Source of the DNA: UBA6912 sp963792895
Lineage (GTDB): Bacteria > Actinomycetota > Acidimicrobiia > Spongiisociales > UBA5794
Length of the DNA: 64,000 bases
Direction of reading: 5' to 3'
NCBI GenBank assembly: GCA_963792895.1
Contig: CAWBYA010000003.1
Location: 186,001 to 250,000 of the forward strand
The notes beneath the pieces were generated by a model. The model was not told the DNA's origin. It was given only the letters and a program-made list of their open reading frames with translations, and made no database searches. How positions within the stretch are numbered: position 1 is the first letter of the stretch; every line of letters starts with the position of its first letter. The position numbers and the translations under genes are program-made. This document shows positions 33,179-42,033 of the stretch, in pieces.

Positions 33179-34303
33179 ATGCCGAGCGATGCGGAACGCT
33201 ATCGCGACAACTTCGTCGACGAGATCAACAGCGCCCATCTGTATCGCATCGCTGCGGAGCTCGAGGACGACGAGACGATCAGTGGGGTGTACGTCCGGCT
33301 CGCTGAGACCGAGGAGCGGCACGCTGCGCTGTGGGAGGAGAAGCTCGCCGAGATCGGTGCCGCCGTCCCGGATCGCTCGCCGGACCTGCGGACTCGTCTG
33401 CTCGTCCGGTTGGCGCGGCGGCTTGGCCCGTCTGTGCTGGCCCAGGCGATGGCGACGACGGAGCTGTCCGGCCGCAAGATGTACGACGACCAGCCCGAGG
33501 CGGCGGGGACGTCACTCCCTGCCGACGAGCGTTCGCACGCCGTGATCCTCGATGCTCTGCGCAAGGAGGCGCCGTCCGGTGCACGGGGCGGTGTGATGGC
33601 GCGTCTCGAGGGTCGCCACCGTGCGGTTGGGGGCAATGCGTTGCGTGCCGCGGTGCTCGGCGCCAACGACGGGCTCGTGTCCAACACGTCGCTCGTGACC
33701 GGCGTTGCGGGCGCCTCGTTCACTGCGAGCGCCGTGCTCCTTTCCGGGCTGGCCGGGCTGCTGGCCGGCGCCATATCGATGGCGCTCGGTGAATGGCTCT
33801 CCGTGCAGAGCTCACGCGAGCTCCACCAGTCGCAGATCGAGTCCGAGCGCGAAGAGATCCTCACGATGCCCGAAGCCGAGGCCGAGGAGCTCGCCCTCAT
33901 CTACCAAGCCAAAGGCATGTCGCAGGAGGAAGCCGAGCGCGCCGCCAGGGAGATCATGTCGGACGCCGATGCGTTCCTCGACACAAAGGTGCGCGAGGAG
34001 CTCGGGATCGACCCAGACGAGCTCGGCGGTTCGGCCTGGGAAGCCGCCATCGCCTCGTTCTTGCTGTTCTCCATCGGCGCCATCGTCCCGGTCATTCCGT
34101 TCTTCTTCATGAAGGGGGGAGGAGCAGTTCTCGTCAGCCTTGCGCTCGCCGCCGTCGGCCTCTTCCTCCTTGGAGCGTTGACCGCCCTCGTCACCGGCAC
34201 AGGGATGCTGCGCACCGGCACCCGATCGCTGCTGCTTGGGCTCGTAGCCGCCGGGGTGACGTACGGTATCGGCTCCCTCCTCGGAACCGCAGTCGGCGGG
34301 TGA
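33179..34303 (+). CDS. Ferritin-like domain fused to a VIT1/CCC1 iron/manganese transporter
   Basis: A 374-residue membrane protein with two parts. Residues 1-140 form a rubrerythrin/ferritin-like bundle with iron-ligand patterns DEINSAHLYR, AETEERHAALWE and DERSHAVIL. Residues 150-374 are a VIT1 transporter: LRAAVLGANDGLVSNTSLVTG, SMALGEWLSVQSSREL, a cytoplasmic helical loop, then three more membrane helices. The architecture matches bacterial MbfA, an iron exporter protecting against peroxide. ATG 33179 has GGAGGT just ahead. The next gene overlaps its stop by 4 nt. Confidence 0.9.
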   Translation: MPSDAERYRDNFVDEINSAHLYRIAAELEDDETISGVYVRLAETEERHAALWEEKLAEIGAAVPDRSPDLRTRLLVRLARRLGPSVLAQAMATTELSGRKMYDDQPEAAGTSLPADERSHAVILDALRKEAPSGARGGVMARLEGRHRAVGGNALRAAVLGANDGLVSNTSLVTGVAGASFTASAVLLSGLAGLLAGAISMALGEWLSVQSSRELHQSQIESEREEILTMPEAEAEELALIYQAKGMSQEEAERAAREIMSDADAFLDTKVREELGIDPDELGGSAWEAAIASFLLFSIGAIVPVIPFFFMKGGGAVLVSLALAAVGLFLLGALTALVTGTGMLRTGTRSLLLGLVAAGVTYGIGSLLGTAVGG

Positions 34304-35109
34304 GTGGTCGAGAGGTCTGGCACGAGCTCGCAGAAGGCGTGTACCGGCGCCGGTACGCCGCGCTCGATCTCAACATCGGCCTCGTGCTCGGTGAGGGCGG
34401 CGTGCTGATCGTTGACACGCGCGGGTCACACATTCAGGCCCGTCAGCTGATCGACGACGTTCGGCACATCACCGACCTCCCGGTTCTGTGGGTCGTCGAC
34501 ACCCATTGGCATTGGGACCACACTTTTGGCAACGCGATGTTTCCCGACGCCGTCGTCTACGGACACGCGGAGTGCCGCCGGGTCCTATCCGAGCGCGGCA
34601 TGGCGGCGAAGGCCGAGGTCGGCGAGATGGTGGAGCCGGAGGATCGCGCGGAGATCGAAGAGGTGGAGATCAGGCTGCCCGACGAGGTCTTCGCCCACTC
34701 AGCGGAGATCGAGCTGGGCAACCGCATGGTCACGCTCAGGTATCACGGGAGAGCACACACCGAGGGCGACATCGTGGTGACGCTCGACGAGGCGGGCGTG
34801 GTCTTCGCCGGCGACATCCTCGAGGAGAGCGCGCCGCCTTGGTTCGGAGACGGCTATCCCATCGCCTGGCCGGACACCGTTGCCGCCATGTCCGAGGCGA
34901 CGCCGGTGATCGTTGTGCCCGGTCACGGCGACGTCATGGATCCCCACCAGGTGGCAGCGCAGCTCGACGAGTTGCGAGCCGTTGCCACTCTGGCCGTCAC
35001 GGCTCATCGGGAAGGGGTTCCGGTCGAGAACGTCGATCTCGCCGGCGCTCCGTACCCCGAGCACACGATGCGCGAGGCGCTCGGGCGGGCGTACCTCGAG
35101 CTCGGCTGA
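34300..35109 (+). CDS. Metallo-beta-lactamase-fold hydrolase
   Basis: A 269-residue MBL-fold protein with the metal motif DTHWHWDHTFGN, later GRAHTEGD, GVVFAGDIL and PGHGDVMD, which together provide all usual zinc ligands. No extra domain gives away the substrate; relatives include SoxH-like and quinoprotein-relay hydrolases. GTG 34300 overlaps the iron exporter stop (GTGA), so the two are translationally coupled, perhaps in one stress response. An earlier in-frame extension into the transporter gene is not protein-like. Confidence 0.82.
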   Translation: MSGREVWHELAEGVYRRRYAALDLNIGLVLGEGGVLIVDTRGSHIQARQLIDDVRHITDLPVLWVVDTHWHWDHTFGNAMFPDAVVYGHAECRRVLSERGMAAKAEVGEMVEPEDRAEIEEVEIRLPDEVFAHSAEIELGNRMVTLRYHGRAHTEGDIVVTLDEAGVVFAGDILEESAPPWFGDGYPIAWPDTVAAMSEATPVIVVPGHGDVMDPHQVAAQLDELRAVATLAVTAHREGVPVENVDLAGAPYPEHTMREALGRAYLELG

Positions 35110-35116
35110 GTCGCGG

Positions 35117-35145
35117 CGCCGGCCGAGCACCGTTCGGGGCCGGCG
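35117..35145. terminator. Hairpin between convergent genes
   Basis: 8-bp GC stem (35117-35124 with 35138-35145) with further pairing inside the loop, in the 54-nt gap between the MBL gene and nitrobindin. No T-run. Confidence 0.45.
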
Positions 35146-35163
35146 GGCTGCTGCGCCTGACCG

Positions 35164-35643
35164 TCAGGCTTCCGGGGAACGGCGCAGAGTCGCTGCGAGG
35201 TGGAACTGGAAGGGCTGTCCTACGGCGGCCATGTCGAAGCGGTACGACAACTCGTCACCGTCGACCGTGATGGTGCGCGCCGTCGAACGCACGTCGACCG
35301 CAGTGGGAGCCAGCCCGACCTGAACGGATCGCAGCCGGAGCGTGGTTCCGTCGACCGGGCCGCTGTGTATCTCCGTGATGCCGGTCGGCTGGGCGATCAC
35401 CAGCTCGGCCGCATCCGCGTCGACCGGGCGCACGTAACCGGCCTCAGTGTGCAGCGGGCGGCCGTCGGTACTCCAGGTGCGCTGGTGGTAGAAGAGAAAC
35501 GGCTTGCCGACGTGGGTGAAGGAGATCTCCTCCTCGTACGCAAACCCTTCGATGGTGGGATACTCGCCGCGCCCCTGCCCGCGCCACGTACCGAGCAGGA
35601 AGCCGACCGACTGGAGGTCCTCGTGGAGCGCTGGGCTCGTCAT
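35164..35643 (-). CDS. Nitrobindin-like heme-binding beta-barrel protein
   Basis: A 159-residue FABP-like barrel of the nitrobindin/THAP4 family. The family signature LGTWRGQGRGEYP (glycines 18, 22, 24) is near the N-terminus, then FLFYHQRTW, GYVRPV and a C-terminal FQFHL in which His148 is the likely axial heme ligand. Relatives bind ferric heme and react with nitric oxide or isomerise peroxynitrite. ATG 35641-35643; a long in-frame extension upstream runs antisense-like through the neighbouring gene and is rejected. It lies 10 nt after the persulfide dioxygenase gene on the same strand. Confidence 0.85.
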   Translation of the reverse strand: MTSPALHEDLQSVGFLLGTWRGQGRGEYPTIEGFAYEEEISFTHVGKPFLFYHQRTWSTDGRPLHTEAGYVRPVDADAAELVIAQPTGITEIHSGPVDGTTLRLRSVQVGLAPTAVDVRSTARTITVDGDELSYRFDMAAVGQPFQFHLAATLRRSPEA

Positions 35644-35653
35644 CCCGGTGAGC

Positions 35654-37006
35654 CTACGCGACGGCCCGAGCGAGGACGTCGGGGACGCCGCCCTTGCTGA
35701 CGACGACGGGCGCGAGGCCGTGTCGCTCGAGCAGCCCTGCGGCGATGGACGCCCGATTGCCGGTACGGCACACGAGCCAGACGGGTGCAGCAGCGTCGAT
35801 GCCCACCGGCGGAGCGGCAGCGAGATCCGGCACGTAGCGGTGAATCGAGCGGTCGAGGTGGCCGGCCGCCCACTCCTGGGGATCGCGGACATCGACCACT
35901 TGCGGCTCGCCTTCCTCCATCACCGCGGTGAGCTCGTGGATATCTGCAGTCCGGTACGAGGCGATGCCTCGGCCGGATGCGGCCCAATCACCGACCCCGC
36001 GCATCACGCCGACGACCTGTTCGAAGCCGATGCGGCCGAGCTCGGTTGCTGCGGCTGCGGCGTCCTGCCCGGGGTCGAGGACGAGCACCAGAGGCGAGTT
36101 GAACTCGAAGAGCCAGCCGGCCCATGGTGCGAACGAGTCGCCGACCTCGATGCCGAGGGAGCCCTTCACGTGCCCGGCGGCGAAGGCATAGCGGTCTCGT
36201 CCGTCGAGCACGCCCGCACCGCGCTCGATGGAGGCCGCGGCCTCCGCTGCGCTCAGGTCGGGGACAGACGGCGGCGCCAGAGCGCGAGGTCCGCTGCGGT
36301 TGATCGGGCCCATGAACCGGTAGTACGCCGGGTACGGTACGAGCCCGGCGAGTTGATGATCGGCGAAATCGTCCGCGGTGGTGAACTGGTAGAGCGGGTT
36401 CTCCGCCTTCTCCTGGCCGATGGTTGATGTGGTGCGGCCCGCACCCGAGGCAGTGCAGAAGGAGCCCTCACCGTGGGTGGGGTAGACGCCGGTGGAGTCG
36501 GGGAGACCGGCCAGCCTGTGGAGCGATCCGTACTGGAGCACGGCGAGCTGCCTGGCGAGATCGTCACCGAGCAAATCGGAGCGTCCGGCCGAGCCGACGA
36601 GCAGGCTGCCGCCGGTGAAGACGGCAACGGGTGCGCCGTCGAGCATCACGAGGTAGCTGGTGTGGGCGAGGGTGTGACCGGGCGTGTGCAGCGGGCGGAC
36701 GGTCATGCCGTGCTCGCCGGCGAGCTCCTCCTGATGGAAGGCCGGCACGAACGGGAACGTCGCGCCTGATGCTGCCGGGAGCACCAGGTCGGCGCCGGTG
36801 GAGGCCGCGAGATCACGCCCACCGGAGACGTAGTCGTTGTGCATGTGCGTCTCGAGCACGTGGGTGACCGTGAGGCCATCGGCGGAGACCACATCGAGGA
36901 ACCGGTCGATGTCGCGCTGGGGGTCGACGATGATGGCGGCGCCTTCGTGGCTGAGGATGTAGGTAGCGTCGCCGAGGCTTGGCGTACGAATCGAGCGGAC
37001 GTCCAC
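35654..37006 (-). CDS. Persulfide dioxygenase-type MBL domain fused to tandem rhodanese domains
   Basis: A 450-residue cytoplasmic sulfur enzyme. Residues 1-230 are an ETHE1-like MBL domain (LETHMHNDYVSGG, LHTPGHTLAHTSY, VFTGGSLLVG) that oxidises glutathione- or mycothiol-type persulfide to sulfite. Residues about 255-340 form a rhodanese domain without cysteine. Residues 355-450 form an active one, VWLVCRTGNRAS with Cys413. The GTG start has a strong AGGAGGAG site. Upstream, 37027-37050 is unusually AT-rich for this DNA and may be its promoter or operator. Forms a unit with nitrobindin. Confidence 0.9.
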   Translation of the reverse strand: MDVRSIRTPSLGDATYILSHEGAAIIVDPQRDIDRFLDVVSADGLTVTHVLETHMHNDYVSGGRDLAASTGADLVLPAASGATFPFVPAFHQEELAGEHGMTVRPLHTPGHTLAHTSYLVMLDGAPVAVFTGGSLLVGSAGRSDLLGDDLARQLAVLQYGSLHRLAGLPDSTGVYPTHGEGSFCTASGAGRTTSTIGQEKAENPLYQFTTADDFADHQLAGLVPYPAYYRFMGPINRSGPRALAPPSVPDLSAAEAAASIERGAGVLDGRDRYAFAAGHVKGSLGIEVGDSFAPWAGWLFEFNSPLVLVLDPGQDAAAAATELGRIGFEQVVGVMRGVGDWAASGRGIASYRTADIHELTAVMEEGEPQVVDVRDPQEWAAGHLDRSIHRYVPDLAAAPPVGIDAAAPVWLVCRTGNRASIAAGLLERHGLAPVVVSKGGVPDVLARAVA

Positions 37007-37092
37007 AGCGGTTCTCCTCCTGGGGGATAATTGTCCGTACTTTAGATGTCTGCGGCAACCGGGCGGGCGCCTGCCCTGTTCCTGCGAGGCGG

Positions 37093-38163
37093 TCAGGCTC
37101 CAGGCTCACGGTACATCACGGCGCCCCAGTGAGCCCCAGCCCCAAAGGCCGTGAAGCAGACCCACGAGCCGGGCCCGACGCGTCCGGCGGTGCGCATCTC
37201 GTGGAACAGGATGGGAAGCGTCCCGGCTGTTGTGTTCCCGTAGGAACCGATGTTGACCGGAACGACATCTGTGCCCGCACCCAGCTCGCGGGCGACCGCA
37301 TCGACGATGCGAGCATTCGCCTGGTGGGCGATGACCAGATCGATGTCCACCGGATCGATCCCGGCAGAAGCCGCCGCCGCCCGCACCGCTTCGGGCATGA
37401 GCGTCACCGCCTGCCTGAAGAGGTGCCGCCCGCGCATCGTCGGCAGGTGCAGCTCGGCCTCGAGCTGGGCAGAATCGACGTAGGGGCGGTGTTTGAAGCC
37501 GACGCCCGGCACCATGATCAGGTCGAACTGGGTGCCGTCGGTGAACAGGTGGAATCGTTGGAGCCCTGCCGCCGGATCCGCATGACGCTCGACCACAGCG
37601 GCGCCGGCTCCATCGCCGAACAGGACGCTCCAGTCGCGATAGCGGGTCGCACGCTCCTGCGCAGCCGGCCCGGGGGGCTCTGACGTCTCGCCACGAAGGT
37701 AAGCCCACACCGAGTCTTCCCACGGCAGGTAGCCGGAGTGCACCTCGGCGCCAACGACGAGGACACGATTGGCCTTCGCCGAGCCGATGAGGGCGTCGGC
37801 GAGGTCGAGGGCATACAGGAACCCGCTGCACTGCTGGCGGATGTCGTAGACCGCGACCTGCCCGAGGCCCAGGCGGTGTTGCACGAGCCCTGCGATTCCG
37901 GGAGCCACGAGGTCGGGCGTCATCGTTGCGGCGACCACAGCGTCGATGTCGGTGACGTCGAGCCCGGCGTCGACCATGGCCGAACGGCCCGCTGCCGCTG
38001 CGAGGTCAGAGGTCGTGGTACCGGGCTCGACGAAGCGCCGCTGCCGTACCCCCGACCGCGTCCTGATCCACTCGTCCGACGTGTCCATGACCGCGGCCAA
38101 GTCGTCGTTGGTCACGACGTGTTCCGGGATGGCGATGCCGGTGCCGGTGATGACGCTGCTCAT
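37093..38163 (-). CDS. fabH: Beta-ketoacyl-ACP synthase III
   Basis: A 356-residue condensing enzyme that starts fatty acid synthesis by joining an acyl-CoA to malonyl-ACP. The catalytic triad is visible: Cys112 (QQCSGFLYA), His in VIAHQANARI and Asn in GSYGNTTAGT, and FGDGAGAAVV is in place. SDEWIRTRSGVRQRR matches FabH. ATG 38161-38163 is the only start near the conserved ITGTGIAIPEHVV. Other fatty acid genes are absent nearby, so it may be a dedicated KAS III for unusual starters rather than the housekeeping copy. Confidence 0.9.
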   Translation of the reverse strand: MSSVITGTGIAIPEHVVTNDDLAAVMDTSDEWIRTRSGVRQRRFVEPGTTTSDLAAAAGRSAMVDAGLDVTDIDAVVAATMTPDLVAPGIAGLVQHRLGLGQVAVYDIRQQCSGFLYALDLADALIGSAKANRVLVVGAEVHSGYLPWEDSVWAYLRGETSEPPGPAAQERATRYRDWSVLFGDGAGAAVVERHADPAAGLQRFHLFTDGTQFDLIMVPGVGFKHRPYVDSAQLEAELHLPTMRGRHLFRQAVTLMPEAVRAAAASAGIDPVDIDLVIAHQANARIVDAVARELGAGTDVVPVNIGSYGNTTAGTLPILFHEMRTAGRVGPGSWVCFTAFGAGAHWGAVMYREPGA

Positions 38164-38240
38164 TGCTCCACATTTTGGGGGGCCACCAGTATGCGCAGCT
38201 GTCGCGGCTTGACGTGGTCTCCGAGCCCGCAGGCGCCGGG

Positions 38241-38246
38241 TAGCCT
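38241..38246 (+). promoter_or_regulatory. Leaderless-type -10 element of the LLM oxidoreductase gene
   Basis: TAGCCT ends 8 nt before ATG 38255; no ribosome-binding site. Confidence 0.5.
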
Positions 38247-38254
38247 CCTCCGCC

Positions 38255-39391
38255 ATGATCACCTCGGACCAACTCTCCATCGGCATGACCGTTGGGACCC
38301 AGCCCCCACTCGGACGCATCAATGCGACCCTCCGTATCGCCCGGGCCTCCGGATTCGACGTGGCGTGGACCGTCGATCACTTCCAGGGGTTCTTCCCGCA
38401 GGCGCTCTGGGACAGGACCTTCTCCTGGCTCGCCGATCCTGCAGGCACGCCACACGCGTACTTCGACTATCAGGCGCTCACCGGGTACCTCGCCCGCCGC
38501 GCCGGGAAGATGCAGCTGGCGGTCGGGGTCACCGAAGCGGTGCGACGACATCCGGTGCTGCTCGCCCAATGGGCCATGTCTCTGGCCCATATGACGAAGC
38601 GGGCTCCGATCCTCGGGGTCGGCGCCGGCGAGGCGGAGAACATCACGCCATACGGCCTGGACTTCACCCACCCGGTCTCACGGCTCGAAGAGGCCCTCCA
38701 GATCGTCCGTCGATGCTTCGTATCCCGAGGCCCGTTCGACTTCGTGGGGAAGCAGTTCGTGATGTCGAGAGCGATGATGGACCTCGCCCCGCCAAAGGGC
38801 CGGATGCCCCACATCTGGGTGGCGGCCCACCGGCCCCGGATGCTGGCACTGACCGGTCGGTACGGTGACGGCTGGTACCCGACGCTTCCGTATGCGCCCC
38901 AGACATACGCCGATGCGCTCGGCGTCGTTCGCGCGGCAGCCACCGAGGCCGGGCGTCGTCCCGGAGACATCGTGCCCGGCTGGCAGGCGTTCGTGATCCT
39001 CGGGAGGAACGAGGCGGCGGCGCGCCGGCTTCTCGACCAGCCGGCGGTTCGGTTCACCGCGCTGCTGGCACCTGATTCGATGTGGCGAGACCGCGGCGTA
39101 CCCCACCCGCTCGGCGAAGGCTTTCGCGGTCTCGTCGATTTCGTCCCGCAGCGCTACGACCGCGCAGAGCTCGAAGCGGCGATGGCGAAGGTCCCCATCG
39201 ACCTCGTTACGGAGATGGTCTTGTGGGGCACACCCGAAACCGTCCACGCCGAGTTGCGCGACTTCGTCGATGCCGGGCTGCGCCATGTGGTGTTTGCGCC
39301 GGTGTCCGCCTTGGCGTCGCGCACGGATGCAGCGTTCTCCCTGCGTTCGGCGATCAGCATCGCCAGACGCCTCCGCCGCGACGGCGCCTGA
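38255..39391 (+). CDS. LLM-class (luciferase-like) flavin- or F420-dependent oxidoreductase
   Basis: A 378-residue TIM-barrel oxidoreductase of the bacterial luciferase superfamily. FDVAWTVDHFQGF, LAVGVTEAVRRHPVLLAQ, GAGEAENITPYGLDF and PHIWVAAHRPRMLALTGRYGDGW are characteristic of actinobacterial F420-dependent members, the group containing the mycobacterial phthiodiolone ketoreductase. The cofactor choice (F420 rather than FMN) is inferred. Substrate unknown. It is transcribed divergently from fabH, 91 nt away, so a lipid-modifying role is possible but unproven. Confidence 0.82.
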   Translation: MITSDQLSIGMTVGTQPPLGRINATLRIARASGFDVAWTVDHFQGFFPQALWDRTFSWLADPAGTPHAYFDYQALTGYLARRAGKMQLAVGVTEAVRRHPVLLAQWAMSLAHMTKRAPILGVGAGEAENITPYGLDFTHPVSRLEEALQIVRRCFVSRGPFDFVGKQFVMSRAMMDLAPPKGRMPHIWVAAHRPRMLALTGRYGDGWYPTLPYAPQTYADALGVVRAAATEAGRRPGDIVPGWQAFVILGRNEAAARRLLDQPAVRFTALLAPDSMWRDRGVPHPLGEGFRGLVDFVPQRYDRAELEAAMAKVPIDLVTEMVLWGTPETVHAELRDFVDAGLRHVVFAPVSALASRTDAAFSLRSAISIARRLRRDGA

Positions 39392-39393
39392 AG

Positions 39394-39529
39394 AGATCGC
39401 TCGCCTGCGGCCTGGCTTCTGGACATCAGACGTCCGACATCCAGATCGCTCTGCCGGCGTTTCGCTCCCATGGTCCCGAGCCTCGTTCGGCGGCCACGAC
39501 CTCTTGCCGACGCCTGACTGCTGACGTCT
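39394..39529. repeat. Intergenic repeat region B with GACGTC palindromes
   Basis: Non-coding gap before the ABC-F gene. AGATCGCTCGCCTGCGGCCT at 39394-39413, TCAGACGTC at 39426-39434 and CTGACGTCT at 39521-39529 mirror the arrangement at 10210-10292. Confidence 0.5.
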
Positions 39530-39531
39530 CC

Positions 39532-39537
39532 TAGTCT
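39532..39537 (+). promoter_or_regulatory. Leaderless-type -10 element of the ABC-F gene
   Basis: TAGTCT ends 6 nt before GTG 39544. Confidence 0.45.
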
Positions 39538-39543
39538 TCTGTC

Positions 39544-41143
39544 GTGATCATCGTTCGTGATGTTGCGATCGACGTCGGGCCACGCCGTCTCATCTCCGAC
39601 GTGGCGTTCTCCCTCCAGGCTGGTGACAAGATCGGTCTGGTGGGCCCCAACGGCGCGGGCAAGACGACACTCATGCGAACGCTCGCCGGCGAGCGCCCAC
39701 CAGACGAAGGGCATCTCGCCCACAGCGGCCGGGTCGGGTACCTGTCGCAGGAGGCCGCCCTCCAAGAGCTCGAGGACGCAGACGTCACTGCGCTCGAACG
39801 TGTCCTCACGGCCCGCGCCATCGGGACGCTCGAGCGGCGGATGGAATTCGTCCGCAGACAAATGGAGATGGCGGACGGCGCCGAGCGGGATCGGCTCATC
39901 GCCCGGTTCTCACGGCTCGAGGACGAGTTCACTGCGGCAGGCGGGTACGTTGCGATTGCCGAGGCGAAGCGGTTTGCGTCGTCGCTCGGCATTGCGAGCG
40001 ACGAGCTGGACCAGCGGGTGGTGACGATGTCCGGGGGGCAGCGCCGTCGAGTGGAGCTCGCACGGATCCTCTTTGCGGAGACCGACACGCTGCTGCTCGA
40101 TGAGCCGACGAACCACCTCGACCTCGACGCCAAGGCGTGGTTGATGGACTTCCTGAGCACCTACAAGGGCGGTTTGCTGGTCATCAGCCACGATCTGCCC
40201 TTGCTCGACGAGTCGATCACCTCGGTGCTCGCCGTCGAGCACGGCTCCCTGGAGCCGTTCAGGGGCAACTACTCGTACTTCCTCGTCGAGCGGGAGCGGC
40301 GCCGCACCCAGCGAGTCCGCGAGCGCAAGCATCAGGACGAGAAGATCGCTCGTCTCGAGGAGGGGATCCGTCGCTTCAAGGGGAGTACCGAGAAGATGGC
40401 GAAGCGGGCCCGGTCGTGGGAAACCCGCGTGGAGAAGCTCAAGGCACAGCGCGTGGAGATCGCCCGGAGGGGGCGCCAGGTTGCGGTGCGCTTTCCGCAG
40501 CCGCCGCCGTCCGGCCGCACGCCACTCAAGGCGGCGGGACTCGCCAAGGCCTTCGGTCAGAACGTGGTGTTCGTGGACGTCGACGTGGACATCGACCGCG
40601 GCGAGTGCCTCATCATCATGGGTCTCAACGGCGCGGGAAAGACGACGCTGCTGCGCATCCTCGCCGGGGTCGACTCGGCCGACATCGGAGCAGTCGAGCT
40701 CGGTCACCATGTGTCGCTCGGGTACTACGCACAGGAGCACGAGCAGATCCGTCGCGGGGTCACGGTGCTCGACCACATGCGGGAGGTCTCCACTCTGCCC
40801 GACCGCGAATCTGCGTTCGGTCTTGGGCCACTTCCTCCTGGCCGACAAAGTCGATCAGGATGCTGCGACCTTGTCGGGAGGCGAGAAGACGAAGCTTGCC
40901 CTCGCCCAGGTGTCCGTGGGCGCACACAACGTGCTGCTGCTCGACGAGCCGACCAACAACCTTGATCCGCAGGCGAAGGAAGCGCTGCTCGGGGCGCTCG
41001 AACAGTATGAGGGCACGCTGATCCTCGTCAGCCACGACACCGCGTTCGTCGAGGCACTTGCGCCGGATCGAGCGATCCTCATGCCGGACGGAGCGACCGC
41101 ATATTTCGACGAATCCATGCTGGATCTGGTGGCGCTTGCGTAG
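39544..41143 (+). pseudogene. ABC-F family ATPase, interrupted by one frameshift
   Basis: Two fused ABC ATPase domains without membrane parts, as in translation-factor-like ABC-F proteins (EttA, Uup, antibiotic-resistance proteins). First domain: GLVGPNGAGKTTLM, MSGGQRRRVELA, LLLDEPTNHLDL. A linker of charged helices follows, then a second domain with MGLNGAGKTTLLRI. At about 40804-40812 the frame changes by one extra base; past it, LGHFLLADKVDQDAATLSGG, LLLDEPTNNLDP and LVSHDTAF complete the protein (about 533 residues). All catalytic motifs are intact on both sides, so an assembly indel is as likely as a real mutation. Confidence 0.88.
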
Positions 41144-41177
41144 CAGCAGCACGCCGGTAGCCGGTAGCCGGCGACTG

Positions 41178-41891
41178 CTACCTCGGCGACTCGATCGAGT
41201 CGACGTCCAGGCCTTCGGTCGTGATCGTCGCCGTGATCGATGACAAGTGAGAACCGTCCCAGAAGCTGACCGTCAGTTGGTCGGTCCTGTCGAACTGGAG
41301 GTCGGCCACGAATCCCGGCCGAGGCGTGGCCCAGTTGAGGGCCAGTGTCCCGTCGACATTGGACACGCTCACCCGTCCACCAACGAGATCTACGACGATG
41401 GGCTCCGGTGGTCGCGGTCCGATGCGCGGGATCAGTGCGTTCTCTGGGAATCGCCCTCCGGCGCCGGGCGCATCGACGTCGCCGGCAGATATGCCGGGTC
41501 CCGCCGGTGGGGCAACGTCCGGACCGGCGGGGTCGAAGGGATCGTCGTGGGCTTCGACGTCGCCGAGGACGAGCACGAGCACCGTGTCCGCGGGCTCCTT
41601 CTCCGCCGGCCGGGCTGGTTCGTCGCCCGGCATAGATAGGCCGCTACCGCCCGCCCGGTCGAGACAACTCGGTGAGGTGGTACCGCCGGAGGCAAGGGGT
41701 CCATCCGTTCCGCAATCATTCTCGTTTGTCACCGGGAGAGCAGCTACTTCGGCCGCCGACAGTGGCCGGAGAGGCCGGTCGTTGACCTGCCCACCAGCCA
41801 CCGCTACGGCACCCGCCGAAACCAAACCGGTAGCGACGGCTGCTACAGCCCAGCCGGCGACGAGAAGGAGTCTCTGCCGCAATGCAAACAT
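41178..41891 (-). CDS. Hypothetical secreted or membrane-anchored protein
   Basis: A 237-residue protein I do not recognise. It starts with a signal or anchor helix (about 6-33, LLLVAGWAVAAVATGLVSAG). A long proline-, aspartate- and glycine-rich linker (about 50-150) follows, with two cysteines (NDCGTDGP and SPSCLDR) that may form a disulfide, and then a compact C-terminal beta domain of about 80 residues (PIVVDLVGGRVSVSNVDG, LQFDRTDQLTVSFWDGSH). GGAGAG precedes ATG 41891. It is divergent from the two-component system and shares its 142-nt intergenic region, so it may be a target or sensor partner of that system. Confidence 0.65.
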   Translation of the reverse strand: MFALRQRLLLVAGWAVAAVATGLVSAGAVAVAGGQVNDRPLRPLSAAEVAALPVTNENDCGTDGPLASGGTTSPSCLDRAGGSGLSMPGDEPARPAEKEPADTVLVLVLGDVEAHDDPFDPAGPDVAPPAGPGISAGDVDAPGAGGRFPENALIPRIGPRPPEPIVVDLVGGRVSVSNVDGTLALNWATPRPGFVADLQFDRTDQLTVSFWDGSHLSSITATITTEGLDVDSIESPR

Positions 41892-41921
41892 TGTCTCCCG
41901 GCTCTCCTTGTGACGTGTTCA

Positions 41922-41939
41922 ACAACTCCTTAAGGATTG
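41922..41939 (+). promoter_or_regulatory. Shared intergenic element, copy 2
   Basis: ACAACTCCTTAAGGATTG between the secreted orphan and the response regulator. The core CTTAAGGATTG recurs (10 of 11) at 44274-44284 and (9 of 11) at 11444-11454. Candidate binding site of the adjacent response regulator. Confidence 0.35.
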
Positions 41940-42021
41940 TATAACGCATCGACGACCGTACTTCGAAGGGAGGCGTGGGGTGCCGGATCAGCGCAGCGTG
42001 GTCTCGGGACCCGAACGCTCC

Positions 42022-42027
42022 TAGCCT
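42022..42027 (+). promoter_or_regulatory. Leaderless-type -10 element of the response regulator
   Basis: TAGCCT ends 6 nt before ATG 42034; no ribosome-binding site. Confidence 0.5.
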
Positions 42028-42033
42028 TCGACC

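Noticed and set aside
35651..35656. TAGGCT 7 nt before nitrobindin as a leaderless -10 box
   Set aside because: Its first three bases are the stop codon of the preceding gene, so the match is not independent evidence. The same caution applies to TAACAT at 49393-49398 (before menF) and TAGCCT at 61602-61607 (before DUF2905).
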